Assembly: GCA_018064445.1 (NCBI GenBank)
Contig: JAGHVE010000032.1
Span: forward strand, 1-45,497
DNA: 45,497 bases
Source of the DNA: Candidatus Cacconaster equifaecalis
GTDB lineage: Bacteria; Bacteroidota; Bacteroidia; Bacteroidales; UBA932
Reading direction: 5' to 3'
The position numbers and the translations under genes were made by a program. The notes beneath the pieces are model-generated. The model saw only the letters and a program-made list of their open reading frames with translations, did no database searches and had not been told where the DNA came from. Positions 29,395-39,176 of this stretch are shown here, piece by piece. Position 1 is the stretch's first letter; each line of letters begins with the position of its first letter.

Positions 29395-32300
29395 TTATCT
29401 GTTTTTTACAGGAGCCTTCGGAGTCGAGGGCAGTTCGGGGTAATTCTTCATCTCTTCCTTGAGAACCTCTATCGCCTTGTCAAGCTGGGCATCCTTTCCG
29501 ACATAGTCTTCGAACGGATTGATATCCACGTCAATGTCGGGATCCACGCCGTGACCTTCGATTATCCAGTTGCCGTCAAGACCGTAGGAGGTGAAGAACG
29601 GAGTCCTCATATCCTGACCGTCGAGGAACCTCTTTGAGCCGGAGATTCCCACTATTCCGCCCCAGGATCGTTTTCCAATCAGTTTGCCCAGACCCAGCTT
29701 GCGGAATCCGTAGGGGAACAGGTCACCGTCGGAAGATGAATATTTGTCAATCAGACATACCTTCGGGCCATAGAAGGCCTCGTTGGGGACAGGGTCGTTG
29801 CGGTCGCTGCCACGGCGCATCGTCATACGGTAGACGACCCGCTGCAGACGCTCCAGAATCATCGGGCTGACGTTTCCGCCACCGTTCATACGGTCGTCGA
29901 TGATGAGAGCCTTCTTGTCAAGCTGGCTGTAAAACATCTTGGTGAACATATCCAACCCCTCCACACTCATATCTGGAATGTGGATATAACCGATCTGTCC
30001 GCCGGAAGCGGCTGAAACCTTGTCCACATTGTTCATTACCCAATCGTAATATGCAAGATGAACCTCGCTCCCCACAGGTTTCACGTCCACCTTGCGGCCG
30101 TCCTTTCCGGCAGCCGAGGAAGCGACAGTGAGAGTGACTGTCCTGTCGACCTTGTCCACGAGAGCCTCCTGAATGTCAGAATAAGCCGATGCGGGAACGC
30201 CGTTGATTTCAGTGATATACTCACCGGCCTTTATGCCGTTTTCGGCAAGCGGGCAGCGGAGGGACTTGTCCCAGTCGGCGCCTCTGAACACCTTCTCGAC
30301 CTTGAAGGCGCCGTTGTCACTTCTGGAGAAGCGGCCGCCGAGAAGACCTGTCCTGACACGGGGGACGGCGGGACTTGAGCCGGAAGTGACGTAGGCGTGG
30401 CCCACGTTCAGTTCACCGACCATCTCGCCGAGAATGTAAGTGAGGTCGTGACGGTGCTTCACATATGGGAGCAGGGCCGCATATTTGTCGTGGATGGCTT
30501 TCCAGTCCACTCCGTGCATATTCTCGACATAGAATCCGTCGCGGGTAATTCGCCAGCTCTCCTCGAAAATCTGGCGCCACTCGGCAGCGTGGTCCACTGT
30601 CATAGTCATCTGCTCCACAGGGAGGGCATCTTCAAACTTGCCACCGTTGAAGGGTACGATATAGTATTTCCCGTCTTTGCGGACGAGAGAATTCTTTCCG
30701 TCTGCCGATATTGTCAGAGGAGCTTCTTTCGCCCCGTCGCTTTCCTTCTCTTTCTTCAGGTCGTAAACCTTCAAGCCGCCTTTGCCCCCTCTTCCGCCTG
30801 CCGTATAGTACAGTTTGTCGGGAGTGGCGGAGATGAGCCTGAAGTAACCGGCATCGGTCTTCAACGCCTTCGTGTTTTCGACAAGAGCGTTCTTGTCAGA
30901 CAGGTCAACCTTGAAGATATAGGACGAGAGCCTGTATGAGGCGTTCCACTCAACTGACGAATAGTTTGCCTGGTAGTCACGCTGCGAGGTGAAGAAAAGG
31001 GTCTTGCTGTCCGATGAGAAAATCGGATTGGAGGCGCTGTACCAGCTGTCGGACACCTGATAATCCCGACCGTCCTTCAGCGTACGGATGAAAACACCGT
31101 ATTTGCTGTTTGACAGAGGCTTCTGATATGCTATCATAGTGCTGTCCGCTGAGACGTCGCCAAGCACCAGTCCCCCCTCGGAAGATGAGAGAAGAACCTT
31201 CTGCTTGCGGGCCTCCACGTCAACCGCATAAATCGAGAAGTTGTCGACGGAAACGTAAACGGTCCTGTTGTCCGGGCTCCATCTCATTCCCTGGGGATAG
31301 CCTTTCTTGAACGAAGTGACGGCCACGGCTTTTGAGAAGTCATCAGCAGGGGCGACAAACACCTGATATTCACCATTCTTATCGGATATATAAGCCACCT
31401 TCTTCCCGTCGGGAGAGTAATCCACGTCCCGGTCGTTCGCACCGGCGGATGCGGTGAGATTGACAACGGCCCCCTTGCCGGCGGGAATGCTGAAGATATC
31501 CCCGTGAGCGCATACAAGCACGTTCTTCGCATCCGGAGCGAGGGACCAGGCTGAAATCTCGCCTGCCGGGCAGATTGTCTCCTTTCTGCTGTAGATATTG
31601 TCATCCTGCAGATATATCGGAACTTTTGTCAGGCTCCTGTCGGATACTTTGAATCTGTAGATATATCCACCATTTTCGAAAACGACGTAATCCTTTGAGA
31701 ATGAAGGAAACTTGCAGTCATATTCGGTAAAGTCCGTAACCTTCTCGGTCTTCTTCGTCGCGGTATTGTAGACGAAAAGATTCATCGTGCGGTCCCTGTC
31801 GGAAAGATAGAATATCTCGTCCCCTATCCACATCGGGAAGATGTCCTGGCCTTCCGGGCTGCAACCTTCGATTCTCTCGATCCGAGTTGTTCCGACCTTG
31901 TGAATCCAGATGTCGTCGGCCTGTCCTCCCCTGTAATATTTCCAGGTGCGGAACTCACGGAACATACGGTTCATTGCAAGATATTTCCCATCGGGAGAAT
32001 AACTGCAGAAGCCGCCTTCAGTCGTCGGAATGTCCACGGGAGTCCCGCCTTTGGCGGATACGCTCTGCAGCTGGGCGCGCAGGCCGCTGAAGCACCACTG
32101 CTTGTTGCGGAACACTATGCTCTTCCCGTCGGGACTCCAGCACATCACGATATTGTTGGGGCCCATCCTTTCGCCCACGTTGTCCCGGTCTGAAAGGGCG
32201 GTATAAGTGACCCGGAAAGGTTCGCCTCCCTCCACCGGCATCGTATAGACCTCTGTATTGCCGTCATACTGTGCGGTGAAGGCGATTGTCCTGCCGTCGG

Positions 32301-32523
32301 GGGATATACGGGGAAAAACCTCGTATCCCACGTGGGAGGTAAGTTTGCGGGCCTGACCGCCGTCGATACCGACGCTGTAGAGATTGCCCGCATAGCTGAA
32401 AACGATGGTGTTTCCGCCGACTGCGGGAAAACGGAGAAGCCGGGCCTCTTCCTGGGCCGCGGAAGCAACGGATGAAATTGCGGTCGCCATAAGGGCTGCC
32501 GCCAATATCAGAGTCTTGCGCAT
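29395..32523 (-). CDS. Tricorn protease-like S41 family peptidase (beta-propeller, PDZ, S41)
   Basis: N-terminal propeller repeats (SPDGRTIAFTA, SPDGKYLAM), PDZ-like region, IIDDRMNGGGN, DKYSSSDGDLFPYGFRKLGLGKLIGKRSWGG. Confidence 0.9.
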   Translation of the reverse strand: MRKTLILAAALMATAISSVASAAQEEARLLRFPAVGGNTIVFSYAGNLYSVGIDGGQARKLTSHVGYEVFPRISPDGRTIAFTAQYDGNTEVYTMPVEGGEPFRVTYTALSDRDNVGERMGPNNIVMCWSPDGKSIVFRNKQWCFSGLRAQLQSVSAKGGTPVDIPTTEGGFCSYSPDGKYLAMNRMFREFRTWKYYRGGQADDIWIHKVGTTRIERIEGCSPEGQDIFPMWIGDEIFYLSDRDRTMNLFVYNTATKKTEKVTDFTEYDCKFPSFSKDYVVFENGGYIYRFKVSDRSLTKVPIYLQDDNIYSRKETICPAGEISAWSLAPDAKNVLVCAHGDIFSIPAGKGAVVNLTASAGANDRDVDYSPDGKKVAYISDKNGEYQVFVAPADDFSKAVAVTSFKKGYPQGMRWSPDNRTVYVSVDNFSIYAVDVEARKQKVLLSSSEGGLVLGDVSADSTMIAYQKPLSNSKYGVFIRTLKDGRDYQVSDSWYSASNPIFSSDSKTLFFTSQRDYQANYSSVEWNASYRLSSYIFKVDLSDKNALVENTKALKTDAGYFRLISATPDKLYYTAGGRGGKGGLKVYDLKKEKESDGAKEAPLTISADGKNSLVRKDGKYYIVPFNGGKFEDALPVEQMTMTVDHAAEWRQIFEESWRITRDGFYVENMHGVDWKAIHDKYAALLPYVKHRHDLTYILGEMVGELNVGHAYVTSGSSPAVPRVRTGLLGGRFSRSDNGAFKVEKVFRGADWDKSLRCPLAENGIKAGEYITEINGVPASAYSDIQEALVDKVDRTVTLTVASSAAGKDGRKVDVKPVGSEVHLAYYDWVMNNVDKVSAASGGQIGYIHIPDMSVEGLDMFTKMFYSQLDKKALIIDDRMNGGGNVSPMILERLQRVVYRMTMRRGSDRNDPVPNEAFYGPKVCLIDKYSSSDGDLFPYGFRKLGLGKLIGKRSWGGIVGISGSKRFLDGQDMRTPFFTSYGLDGNWIIEGHGVDPDIDVDINPFEDYVGKDAQLDKAIEVLKEEMKNYPELPSTPKAPVKNR

Positions 32524-32527
32524 AATT

Positions 32528-32854
32528 TTATTCTTTTTCGGTTTGTTTTTCGGTTGTCAGTTCCTCCGCCGTGTAACCGAGCTTGACGATAGCGGCGGCC
32601 AACTTTTCACTGTCGGTCTTGGAGGCGTCGTATTTTATCCATACGGTCTTGTCTTCAAGATTTATCTTGAGATCCTTCACCCCTTTCTCATAAGGGAGTT
32701 TCGCCTCGACCTTCTTCACGCAATTCTTGCAGTCAATGGATGTGACGAAGGTAACCTCCCTGATGTCAGCCTTCTTCTTGTCGGCCGCATAGAGCCCGGC
32801 TGAAAGCAGCCCGACCGTCATAACGGCCAATAACAGAGTTGCAAAACGTTTCAT
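32528..32854 (-). CDS. Secreted heavy-metal-associated (HMA) domain protein
   Basis: Signal peptide MKRFATLLLAVMTVGLLSAGLYA then HMA fold with CxxC (TSIDCKNCVKKVEAKL); start MKRFAT at 32854. Confidence 0.85.
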   Translation of the reverse strand: MKRFATLLLAVMTVGLLSAGLYAADKKKADIREVTFVTSIDCKNCVKKVEAKLPYEKGVKDLKINLEDKTVWIKYDASKTDSEKLAAAIVKLGYTAEELTTEKQTEKE

Positions 32855-32877
32855 AATATTGTTGTTATTGATTTCAT

Positions 32878-35109
32878 TCATTTCCAAATGGTAAGCCTCA
32901 GCCCGGCATATACTTTCACACCCATCAGCGGACCCCATACACAGGAGGCGTTGAAGCTGGGGTCGTACGGGTTCTCGGCATTCAGGATGGCATCCTTCTG
33001 CCTGTAGTTGGTCAGGTTCTCACCTCCCACGTAGACGTCGACACCCCTGAATTTGCGGGTTACCTGCGCGTAGAGTATCGGATAGACGGGAGAGGTCTCC
33101 ATCCCCCACGCATCGGCGGCGAAATAAGGAAGTTTCATCGGGCCGTTGAGCTGCGCTGTGACATCGAACGTCCAGATATTCATCGGGGTGGCGTACTGCA
33201 TCGTCAGGACTCCCTTGAAACGGCTTGTAAGAGGCCTTTCCACGAGTCCCTGCCCCTTCAGGGTCACTTTTGCATCCGTATAGCGGAACGTGGCGATGAT
33301 GTTGAAGCGCTCCACCGGGTCCACGGAGAAATCTACCTGATAAGTGTTGGTGAAGGAGCGTCCGTCAAGGTTGTAGAAAGAGACGCAGTCGAGGTCATAT
33401 TCCTGGTCTGCAATCACCTGTCTGTTGAACAGGTTGTGGAAGTAGTCGAAGCTCAGGTATGAGGGATTGCCCGCATCTCCTATCGGAAGATATAATGTCA
33501 GGTTGCCGCCGAAAGTCCAGGCATCTTCCAGATAGTCAAGGTTTTTGTCGATTGAGAACCGGCGTCCCGTGGAGAAGGCTCCGAGATTGTCGGTAAAAAT
33601 GTTGGCCGTGCGATAGCCGCGTCCGCCTATCAGCCTGACAATCAAATCATCCGTAAACGAATACTTGAAATTGGCCCTCGGACTGAAAAGCCAGCCGTGC
33701 AGGGCGTTGTATTCCAGATTGAGACCGCCCACAAATGCCACCTTGTCATCCAGAGTATAGGTGTATTCCCCGAAGCCCGCCACGGAGGTCTCCTGCCTGT
33801 CGGCGTTGAAGTCTTCCAGCACCACGGCCGTCTGCCTGACGTTGTCCATCCTGGAGGTTATGCCGGCGCTGAGCCTGTGGTATTCGTTGAACTGGTTTTG
33901 ATAGATGAGATTCAGAAAAGCATTGTTCTGAACTCCGTTGAAAAGTTTTCTGCCGAAATTGGAGTCGAATTCGTGGTGGTCGAAATCCATCACGATTCCC
34001 AGACTGGATTTCTGCTCCGGGTCAAGGGGAAACCCGACCTTCACGTATCCGTCGATTCCACGGTTGCGGATTTCAGAACCCCAGGGGACCATAATGTCCG
34101 ACCCCATCCCCTTGTAACCATCTTTGCTGTAGTCCATCTGACCTCCCAGACGGTTGTCCAAAATCAGATTCACTCCGAAACGTACCTGAGTCCCGCCGGG
34201 GGAATAATAAAGCCATCTTGAAGCGAAATCCAGATGCAGGTCCTCGGGTTCGTCCCTGAATCCGTCCTTGTTATGGTCCATCTTCGAAGCGGTCCTGCCG
34301 ACGTGGGCGAGATTGATTACGCTCCATTTCTCATTGATCTGCAGGGCGGAAGCCGCATTGCCTTCGAACATCGCGTCCGTGCTGCCGTACAACTGAAGGA
34401 AAAGCGGAGTCTCGTCCGTCGGTTTGCGATGCTCCATATTGATGGAACCTGTCACGGCTTCAACCCCGTTGATGACCGACGCCGGCCCTTTCGCTATCTG
34501 TATGCTCTCCAGCCACTGTCCGGGAATGCACTGAAGTCCGAACGGGGCGGCAAGGCCTCTCATCACGGGCCGGTTTTCATCCAGCATCTGGGTATATGTG
34601 CCTGAAAGCCCGAGCAATTTTATCTGACGGGCCCCGGTGACGGCATCGGAATATCCCACCGTTACACTCGCCGAATTCTCAAAACTTTCGGCAAGGGCGC
34701 AGCAGGCCATCTTGCAGAGCCCCGCAGCAGATATGATTTCGGTCTTGACCGATTTGACGCGGGACAGGGTACTGTTGTTCTTTCCTGTGACCACGGCCTC
34801 GTCCAGTCCGTTCTCCCCCTCCAGTACAAACTGTGCGGAGAGCGTTCCCGGCTCCACTATGACCGTATCGCGGGAATACCCCACATAAGTCGCGACAAGA
34901 GTTGCAGATGTTCTTGGAGCAGGTATCCTGAAGAGCCCGTCGGCATCCGTCTCGATGATTTTCTCCTCCCCGATATGGTATACCTGCGCAAAGGGCAGGG
35001 GCTCAAGTTCTCCGCGCTGATTCCTGTACAGGACACTCCCTTGGAAAGTCTGAGCCGCAAGTCCGCAGAATACGGAGACAAATACAATTGAAAGACAAAT
35101 CCTTTTCAT
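32878..35109 (-). CDS. TonB-dependent outer membrane receptor with N-terminal carboxypeptidase-like domain
   Basis: Signal peptide, CarboxypepD_reg-like domain, plug (IQIAKGPASVINGVEAVTGSINME), beta-barrel, C-terminal aromatic/basic end (LRLTIWK). Confidence 0.92.
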   Translation of the reverse strand: MKRICLSIVFVSVFCGLAAQTFQGSVLYRNQRGELEPLPFAQVYHIGEEKIIETDADGLFRIPAPRTSATLVATYVGYSRDTVIVEPGTLSAQFVLEGENGLDEAVVTGKNNSTLSRVKSVKTEIISAAGLCKMACCALAESFENSASVTVGYSDAVTGARQIKLLGLSGTYTQMLDENRPVMRGLAAPFGLQCIPGQWLESIQIAKGPASVINGVEAVTGSINMEHRKPTDETPLFLQLYGSTDAMFEGNAASALQINEKWSVINLAHVGRTASKMDHNKDGFRDEPEDLHLDFASRWLYYSPGGTQVRFGVNLILDNRLGGQMDYSKDGYKGMGSDIMVPWGSEIRNRGIDGYVKVGFPLDPEQKSSLGIVMDFDHHEFDSNFGRKLFNGVQNNAFLNLIYQNQFNEYHRLSAGITSRMDNVRQTAVVLEDFNADRQETSVAGFGEYTYTLDDKVAFVGGLNLEYNALHGWLFSPRANFKYSFTDDLIVRLIGGRGYRTANIFTDNLGAFSTGRRFSIDKNLDYLEDAWTFGGNLTLYLPIGDAGNPSYLSFDYFHNLFNRQVIADQEYDLDCVSFYNLDGRSFTNTYQVDFSVDPVERFNIIATFRYTDAKVTLKGQGLVERPLTSRFKGVLTMQYATPMNIWTFDVTAQLNGPMKLPYFAADAWGMETSPVYPILYAQVTRKFRGVDVYVGGENLTNYRQKDAILNAENPYDPSFNASCVWGPLMGVKVYAGLRLTIWK

Positions 35110-35127
35110 TTCCGACCCGTTAAAGCG

Positions 35128-35159
35128 TTGACAAAAATAGAAAAAAATAGGTATATTTG
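35128..35159 (+). promoter_or_regulatory. sppA promoter (TTG-N21-TATATTTG)
   Basis: TTG 35128-35130, TATATTTG 35152-35159. Confidence 0.55.
35132..35139 (-). promoter_or_regulatory. -7 box TATTTTTG upstream of TonB-dependent receptor
   Basis: Reverse strand TAnnTTTG motif 22 bp before the receptor ATG. Confidence 0.4.
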
Positions 35160-35187
35160 CGTGTTTTATATTAAAGTGTCAAAAGTC

Positions 35188-36951
35188 ATGAGGAATTTTT
35201 GGAAAATCGTTCTTGCATCTTTTATCGGCGTCCTTGCAGCACTCCTTATTCTCACACTGATAGGAGTAGGCGCCATCGGTTCGCTGGCATCGTTGGGCAG
35301 CGAAAAGAATGCCATTCCTTCCGGTAACGTCATCCTGAAGATTTCCGGTGCCATAACCGAGCAGAAAGTGGAGACCTTCAATTTCAATCCGCTGGACGCC
35401 AGTATGGATATGTCGAACTCCTGCGGCATCCTGAGCGTTGTCCGCGCAATCGATGTCGCCGCAAGCGATTCTTCCGTCAAGATGATATACATCCGTCCGG
35501 ACGATCTGGCAATCAGCATTTCTTCGGCCGAAGAGCTCCGCAAGGCTCTCTCCCGCTTCCGTGACAGCGGAAAGCCGGTGATTGCCTATATGGACGCCAC
35601 CTCGACCGGCACCTACTATCTGGCTTCGGTTGCCGACAAGGTGATTCTGAACAGATATGCTGACGTGATGTTCCCCGGAATGAGCAGCAACATCCTCTAT
35701 TACAAGGATCTGATCGACCATCTCGGAGTTGACGTGCAACTCATACGCCACGGCAAATACAAATCTGCAGGAGAGCCGTTCATAAAGAATTCCATCAGTC
35801 AGGAAAACAGGGAGCAGTATGAATGTATGCTCGGCACAATCTGGGACACGATGACAGAATCAATCGCCGAGTCACGCGATTTCTCCAAGGAGGATTTCTG
35901 CGGCTGGGTGGACAATCTGGGCATTGCTGACGCAGAAGACGCCAAGGCAAAGGGTATTGTCGATGAACTCTGGTTCAAGGACGAACTGGAGGATTACCTG
36001 TGCACCCTGATGGATGTGGACAAAGCCGACGACCTGAAGATTGCCGGAATAGCGGATTATGCCGCAATAAAGGTGAAGCCGGATATCCGCACCAAGGAAA
36101 AAGTTGCCGTCATCTATGCTGACGGAGAGATTGTGATGGGCGATTCCCGGAATGGGGAAATAGGAGACAATTTCGCGCGCGAGATTGCGAAAGTTCGGAA
36201 AGACTCCACTGTCAAGGCAGTTGTATTCAGGGTCAACTCCCCCGGCGGAAGCGTTCAGGCCTCGGCCATCATCAGACACGAGATAGAACTTCTCAAGAAG
36301 GAGAAACCGGTTGTCGCAAGCTATGGGGATTATGCCGCGTCCGGAGGATACTGGATCAGCTGCGGATGCGACAAGATATTCTCTGACCGCACGACCCTTA
36401 CCGGATCCATCGGTGTTTTCGGATTGCTCCCGAGTTTCGGAAATGCTCTCAAGAAGAATCTTCACCTCAACATCGAGACCGTTTCCACAAACAGCCACGG
36501 GGCGCTTGTGGACGGATTCACCCCTCTTGATGCGCAGGAGGTGGCCTGGATGCAGAATATGATAGAGAACACCTACACCGAATTCACCGGACTTGTAGCC
36601 GACGGACGGGGGATGAGCCGTGAAGCGGTTGACGAAATAGCCCAGGGCCGCGTATGGGCCGGAGGCAATGCCATCACGATAGGTCTCGTGGATGAAATAG
36701 GAACTCTTCAGGACGCCCTGAACTATGCTGCAGCAATGGTGGATCTGGAAAAATATCAGATTGTGGAATATCCCGCGCCCGTAACAGCGATGGAAAAACT
36801 GACGAAGATGCTGGAAGGAAAATCCGCAAGCATCGATATCCTGCCGGAACCTTTCGCACTTGCCGCGAAATGCCTGCGCAATGTCTCGTCAATTGAAAAA
36901 CCTTTAGTTGAAGCTCGGATGGAAGCCATCCCGATGATATGTACGAAATAG
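35188..36951 (+). CDS. sppA: Signal peptide peptidase SppA (67K type)
   Basis: VFRVNSPGGSVQASAIIRHEI, ASGGYWISCGCDKIFSDRTTLTGSIGVFG; start MRNFWK at 35188. Confidence 0.95.
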   Translation: MRNFWKIVLASFIGVLAALLILTLIGVGAIGSLASLGSEKNAIPSGNVILKISGAITEQKVETFNFNPLDASMDMSNSCGILSVVRAIDVAASDSSVKMIYIRPDDLAISISSAEELRKALSRFRDSGKPVIAYMDATSTGTYYLASVADKVILNRYADVMFPGMSSNILYYKDLIDHLGVDVQLIRHGKYKSAGEPFIKNSISQENREQYECMLGTIWDTMTESIAESRDFSKEDFCGWVDNLGIADAEDAKAKGIVDELWFKDELEDYLCTLMDVDKADDLKIAGIADYAAIKVKPDIRTKEKVAVIYADGEIVMGDSRNGEIGDNFAREIAKVRKDSTVKAVVFRVNSPGGSVQASAIIRHEIELLKKEKPVVASYGDYAASGGYWISCGCDKIFSDRTTLTGSIGVFGLLPSFGNALKKNLHLNIETVSTNSHGALVDGFTPLDAQEVAWMQNMIENTYTEFTGLVADGRGMSREAVDEIAQGRVWAGGNAITIGLVDEIGTLQDALNYAAAMVDLEKYQIVEYPAPVTAMEKLTKMLEGKSASIDILPEPFALAAKCLRNVSSIEKPLVEARMEAIPMICTK

Positions 36952-37793
36952 TATTCAAGAAATTTCTCACTCCGACCATTTGTCTGATGGAGATTGACGC
37001 CCCGCTGGTGGCGACGTCAGCCAAGCCCGGGCAGTTCGTGATTGTGAGGGCCCGAGAAATGGGAGAGCGCATTCCGCTTACTGTCTGCGATTTTGACCCT
37101 GTCAAAGGTACAGTCACGATAGTGATTCAGATTATCGGGGCCTCCAGCAGAATTATCTGCTCACTTGAACAGGGGGACTCCCTTACCGATTTCGTAGGAC
37201 CGCTAGGACGCCCTTCCGATTTTATGGAGGAGGACCCCGCTTCCCTGAAAGGCCGCCGCTATCTTTTTGTAGCCGGTGGTCTCGGTACGGCTCCCGTCTA
37301 CCCTCAGGCAAAATATCTGCACGAGCACGGAGCTCACGTGGACGTGATAGTCGGCGCAAAGACTGAGAGTCTGATTATAATGGAGGAACAGATGTCAGAA
37401 GTATGCGACAACCTCCATATCTGCACCGACGACGGCTCCAAAGGCCATCACGGACTCGTTACCGAAAAGATAAAACTGCTCCTTGAGAGCGGTGCCGCAT
37501 ATGATCAGGCCGTGGCTATAGGGCCGATGATTATGATGAAATTCGTGGCGCTTACCCTCAAGCCCACCTCCATCCCGCTGACCGTCAGCCTCAACACGCT
37601 TATGGTGGATGGAACGGGAATGTGCGGAGCCTGCCGCGTCACTGTCGGAGGAAAAGTCAGGTTCGCCTGCGTGGAAGGGCCGGAATTCAATGCCTACGAA
37701 GTGGATTTCGACGAAGCGCTGCGCCGCCAGAGCCTCTACAGGCCACAGGAAATTGAAGCTGACCACAAATGCAGAATCGGGAGGGACTTGTAA
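36939..37793 (+). CDS. nfnA: FAD/NAD-binding subunit of ferredoxin-NADP reductase / NfnA-like (2Fe-2S)
   Basis: KPGQFVIVRAREMGERIPLTV, GGLGTAPVYPQAKYL, DGTGMCGACRVTVGGKVRFACVEGPEF. Confidence 0.85.
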   Translation: MYEIVFKKFLTPTICLMEIDAPLVATSAKPGQFVIVRAREMGERIPLTVCDFDPVKGTVTIVIQIIGASSRIICSLEQGDSLTDFVGPLGRPSDFMEEDPASLKGRRYLFVAGGLGTAPVYPQAKYLHEHGAHVDVIVGAKTESLIIMEEQMSEVCDNLHICTDDGSKGHHGLVTEKIKLLLESGAAYDQAVAIGPMIMMKFVALTLKPTSIPLTVSLNTLMVDGTGMCGACRVTVGGKVRFACVEGPEFNAYEVDFDEALRRQSLYRPQEIEADHKCRIGRDL

Positions 37794-39176
37794 ATGGACA
37801 GAATGAAGAGAACCCCGGTACGGGAACAGGACCCGAAGGTCCGGGCAACAAATTTCAAGGAAGTATGTCTGGGATATGACGCCGGTGAAGCGATGGAGGA
37901 GGCATCCCGATGCCTGAACTGCAAGAATCCCGGATGCGTGAAGAAATGTCCGGTGAACATCGGCATACCCCGGTTCATCGAACAGGTGAAGAACGGAAAT
38001 TTCGAAGAGGCTTTCCGGATAATTTCCGAAGACAGCAGCCTTCCCGCCATCTGCGGCAGGGTGTGTCCTCAAGAGACCCAGTGCGAGGGCAACTGTATCC
38101 TCGGCGTCAAGGGCGAGGCGGTCGCAATCGGCAAACTGGAACGTTTCGTCGCGGATTACAACCGTGAGAACGGAACACCGGTTATAGAAAAGGCGGCACC
38201 GAACGGCCACAAGGTTGCGATAGTGGGAAGCGGTCCTTCGGGCCTTGCCTGCGCGAGCGACCTTGCGAAGGCAGGCTATGACGTGACCATCTTCGAGGTC
38301 CTCCACAAGGCGGGAGGCGTGCTTCAGTACGGTATTCCCGAATTCCGCCTTCCGAAGGAGACAGTCGTCGAACACGAAATTGAGAACGTTCGCCGTCTCG
38401 GCGTCAGGATAGAGACCAATGTGGTAATCGGCCGTACACTTACCGTTGACCAGCTGATGGACAAGGAAGGCTATGAGGCCGTATTCATCGGATCAGGAGC
38501 GGGACTTCCGCGCTTTATGGGAATTGAAGGGGAAAACCTCAACGGGGTATTTTCCGCCAATGAATATCTGACACGCAGCAATCTGATGAGGGCTTTCGAC
38601 CCTGAAAGCGACACCCCCATCTTCATCGGAAAGAATACTGTCGTCGTGGGAGGTGGAAACGTCGCAATGGATGCCGCAAGAACAGCTCTCAGGCTCGGCT
38701 CAAACGTTACTGTCGTTTACCGTCGCACTGAAGCCGAACTGCCGGCCCGTGCGGAAGAGGTCCACCACGCCCGCGAAGAAGGGGTTGTTTTCCGGATGCT
38801 CACAAATCCGGTTGCCATCCTCGGAGATGAGAAAGGCTGCGTAAAGGCCATCCGATGCATAAGAATGGAGCTCGGGGAATGTGATGCGAGCGGACGCCGC
38901 AGCCCGGTGCCCGTTCCCGGCTCGGAAACGGACATTGAGGCGGATACTGTGATAATGGCTCTCGGGACCTCCCCCAACCCTCTGATTGCCAACACTACGG
39001 AAGGATTGCAGACGGAGCGCCACGGGTGCATCGTCGCCGATGAGAGCGGTGTAACAACGCGTCCCGGCGTATTCGCAGGAGGGGATGCAGTCACAGGAGC
39101 CGCGACAGTAATACTTGCAATGGGTGCAGGACGCAAGGCCGCAGCCGCAATTGACAGATATATTAAAGAGAAATAA
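37794..39176 (+). CDS. NADPH-dependent glutamate synthase small-subunit-like / NfnB-like flavoprotein
   Basis: [66 protein letters not shown]; adjacent to nfnA-like gene. Confidence 0.88.
   Translation: MDRMKRTPVREQDPKVRATNFKEVCLGYDAGEAMEEASRCLNCKNPGCVKKCPVNIGIPRFIEQVKNGNFEEAFRIISEDSSLPAICGRVCPQETQCEGNCILGVKGEAVAIGKLERFVADYNRENGTPVIEKAAPNGHKVAIVGSGPSGLACASDLAKAGYDVTIFEVLHKAGGVLQYGIPEFRLPKETVVEHEIENVRRLGVRIETNVVIGRTLTVDQLMDKEGYEAVFIGSGAGLPRFMGIEGENLNGVFSANEYLTRSNLMRAFDPESDTPIFIGKNTVVVGGGNVAMDAARTALRLGSNVTVVYRRTEAELPARAEEVHHAREEGVVFRMLTNPVAILGDEKGCVKAIRCIRMELGECDASGRRSPVPVPGSETDIEADTVIMALGTSPNPLIANTTEGLQTERHGCIVADESGVTTRPGVFAGGDAVTGAATVILAMGAGRKAAAAIDRYIKEK

Noticed and set aside
37395-38375. 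326-codon reverse ORF antisense to the nfn pair
   Set aside because: Shadow ORF spanning two real genes; no motifs.
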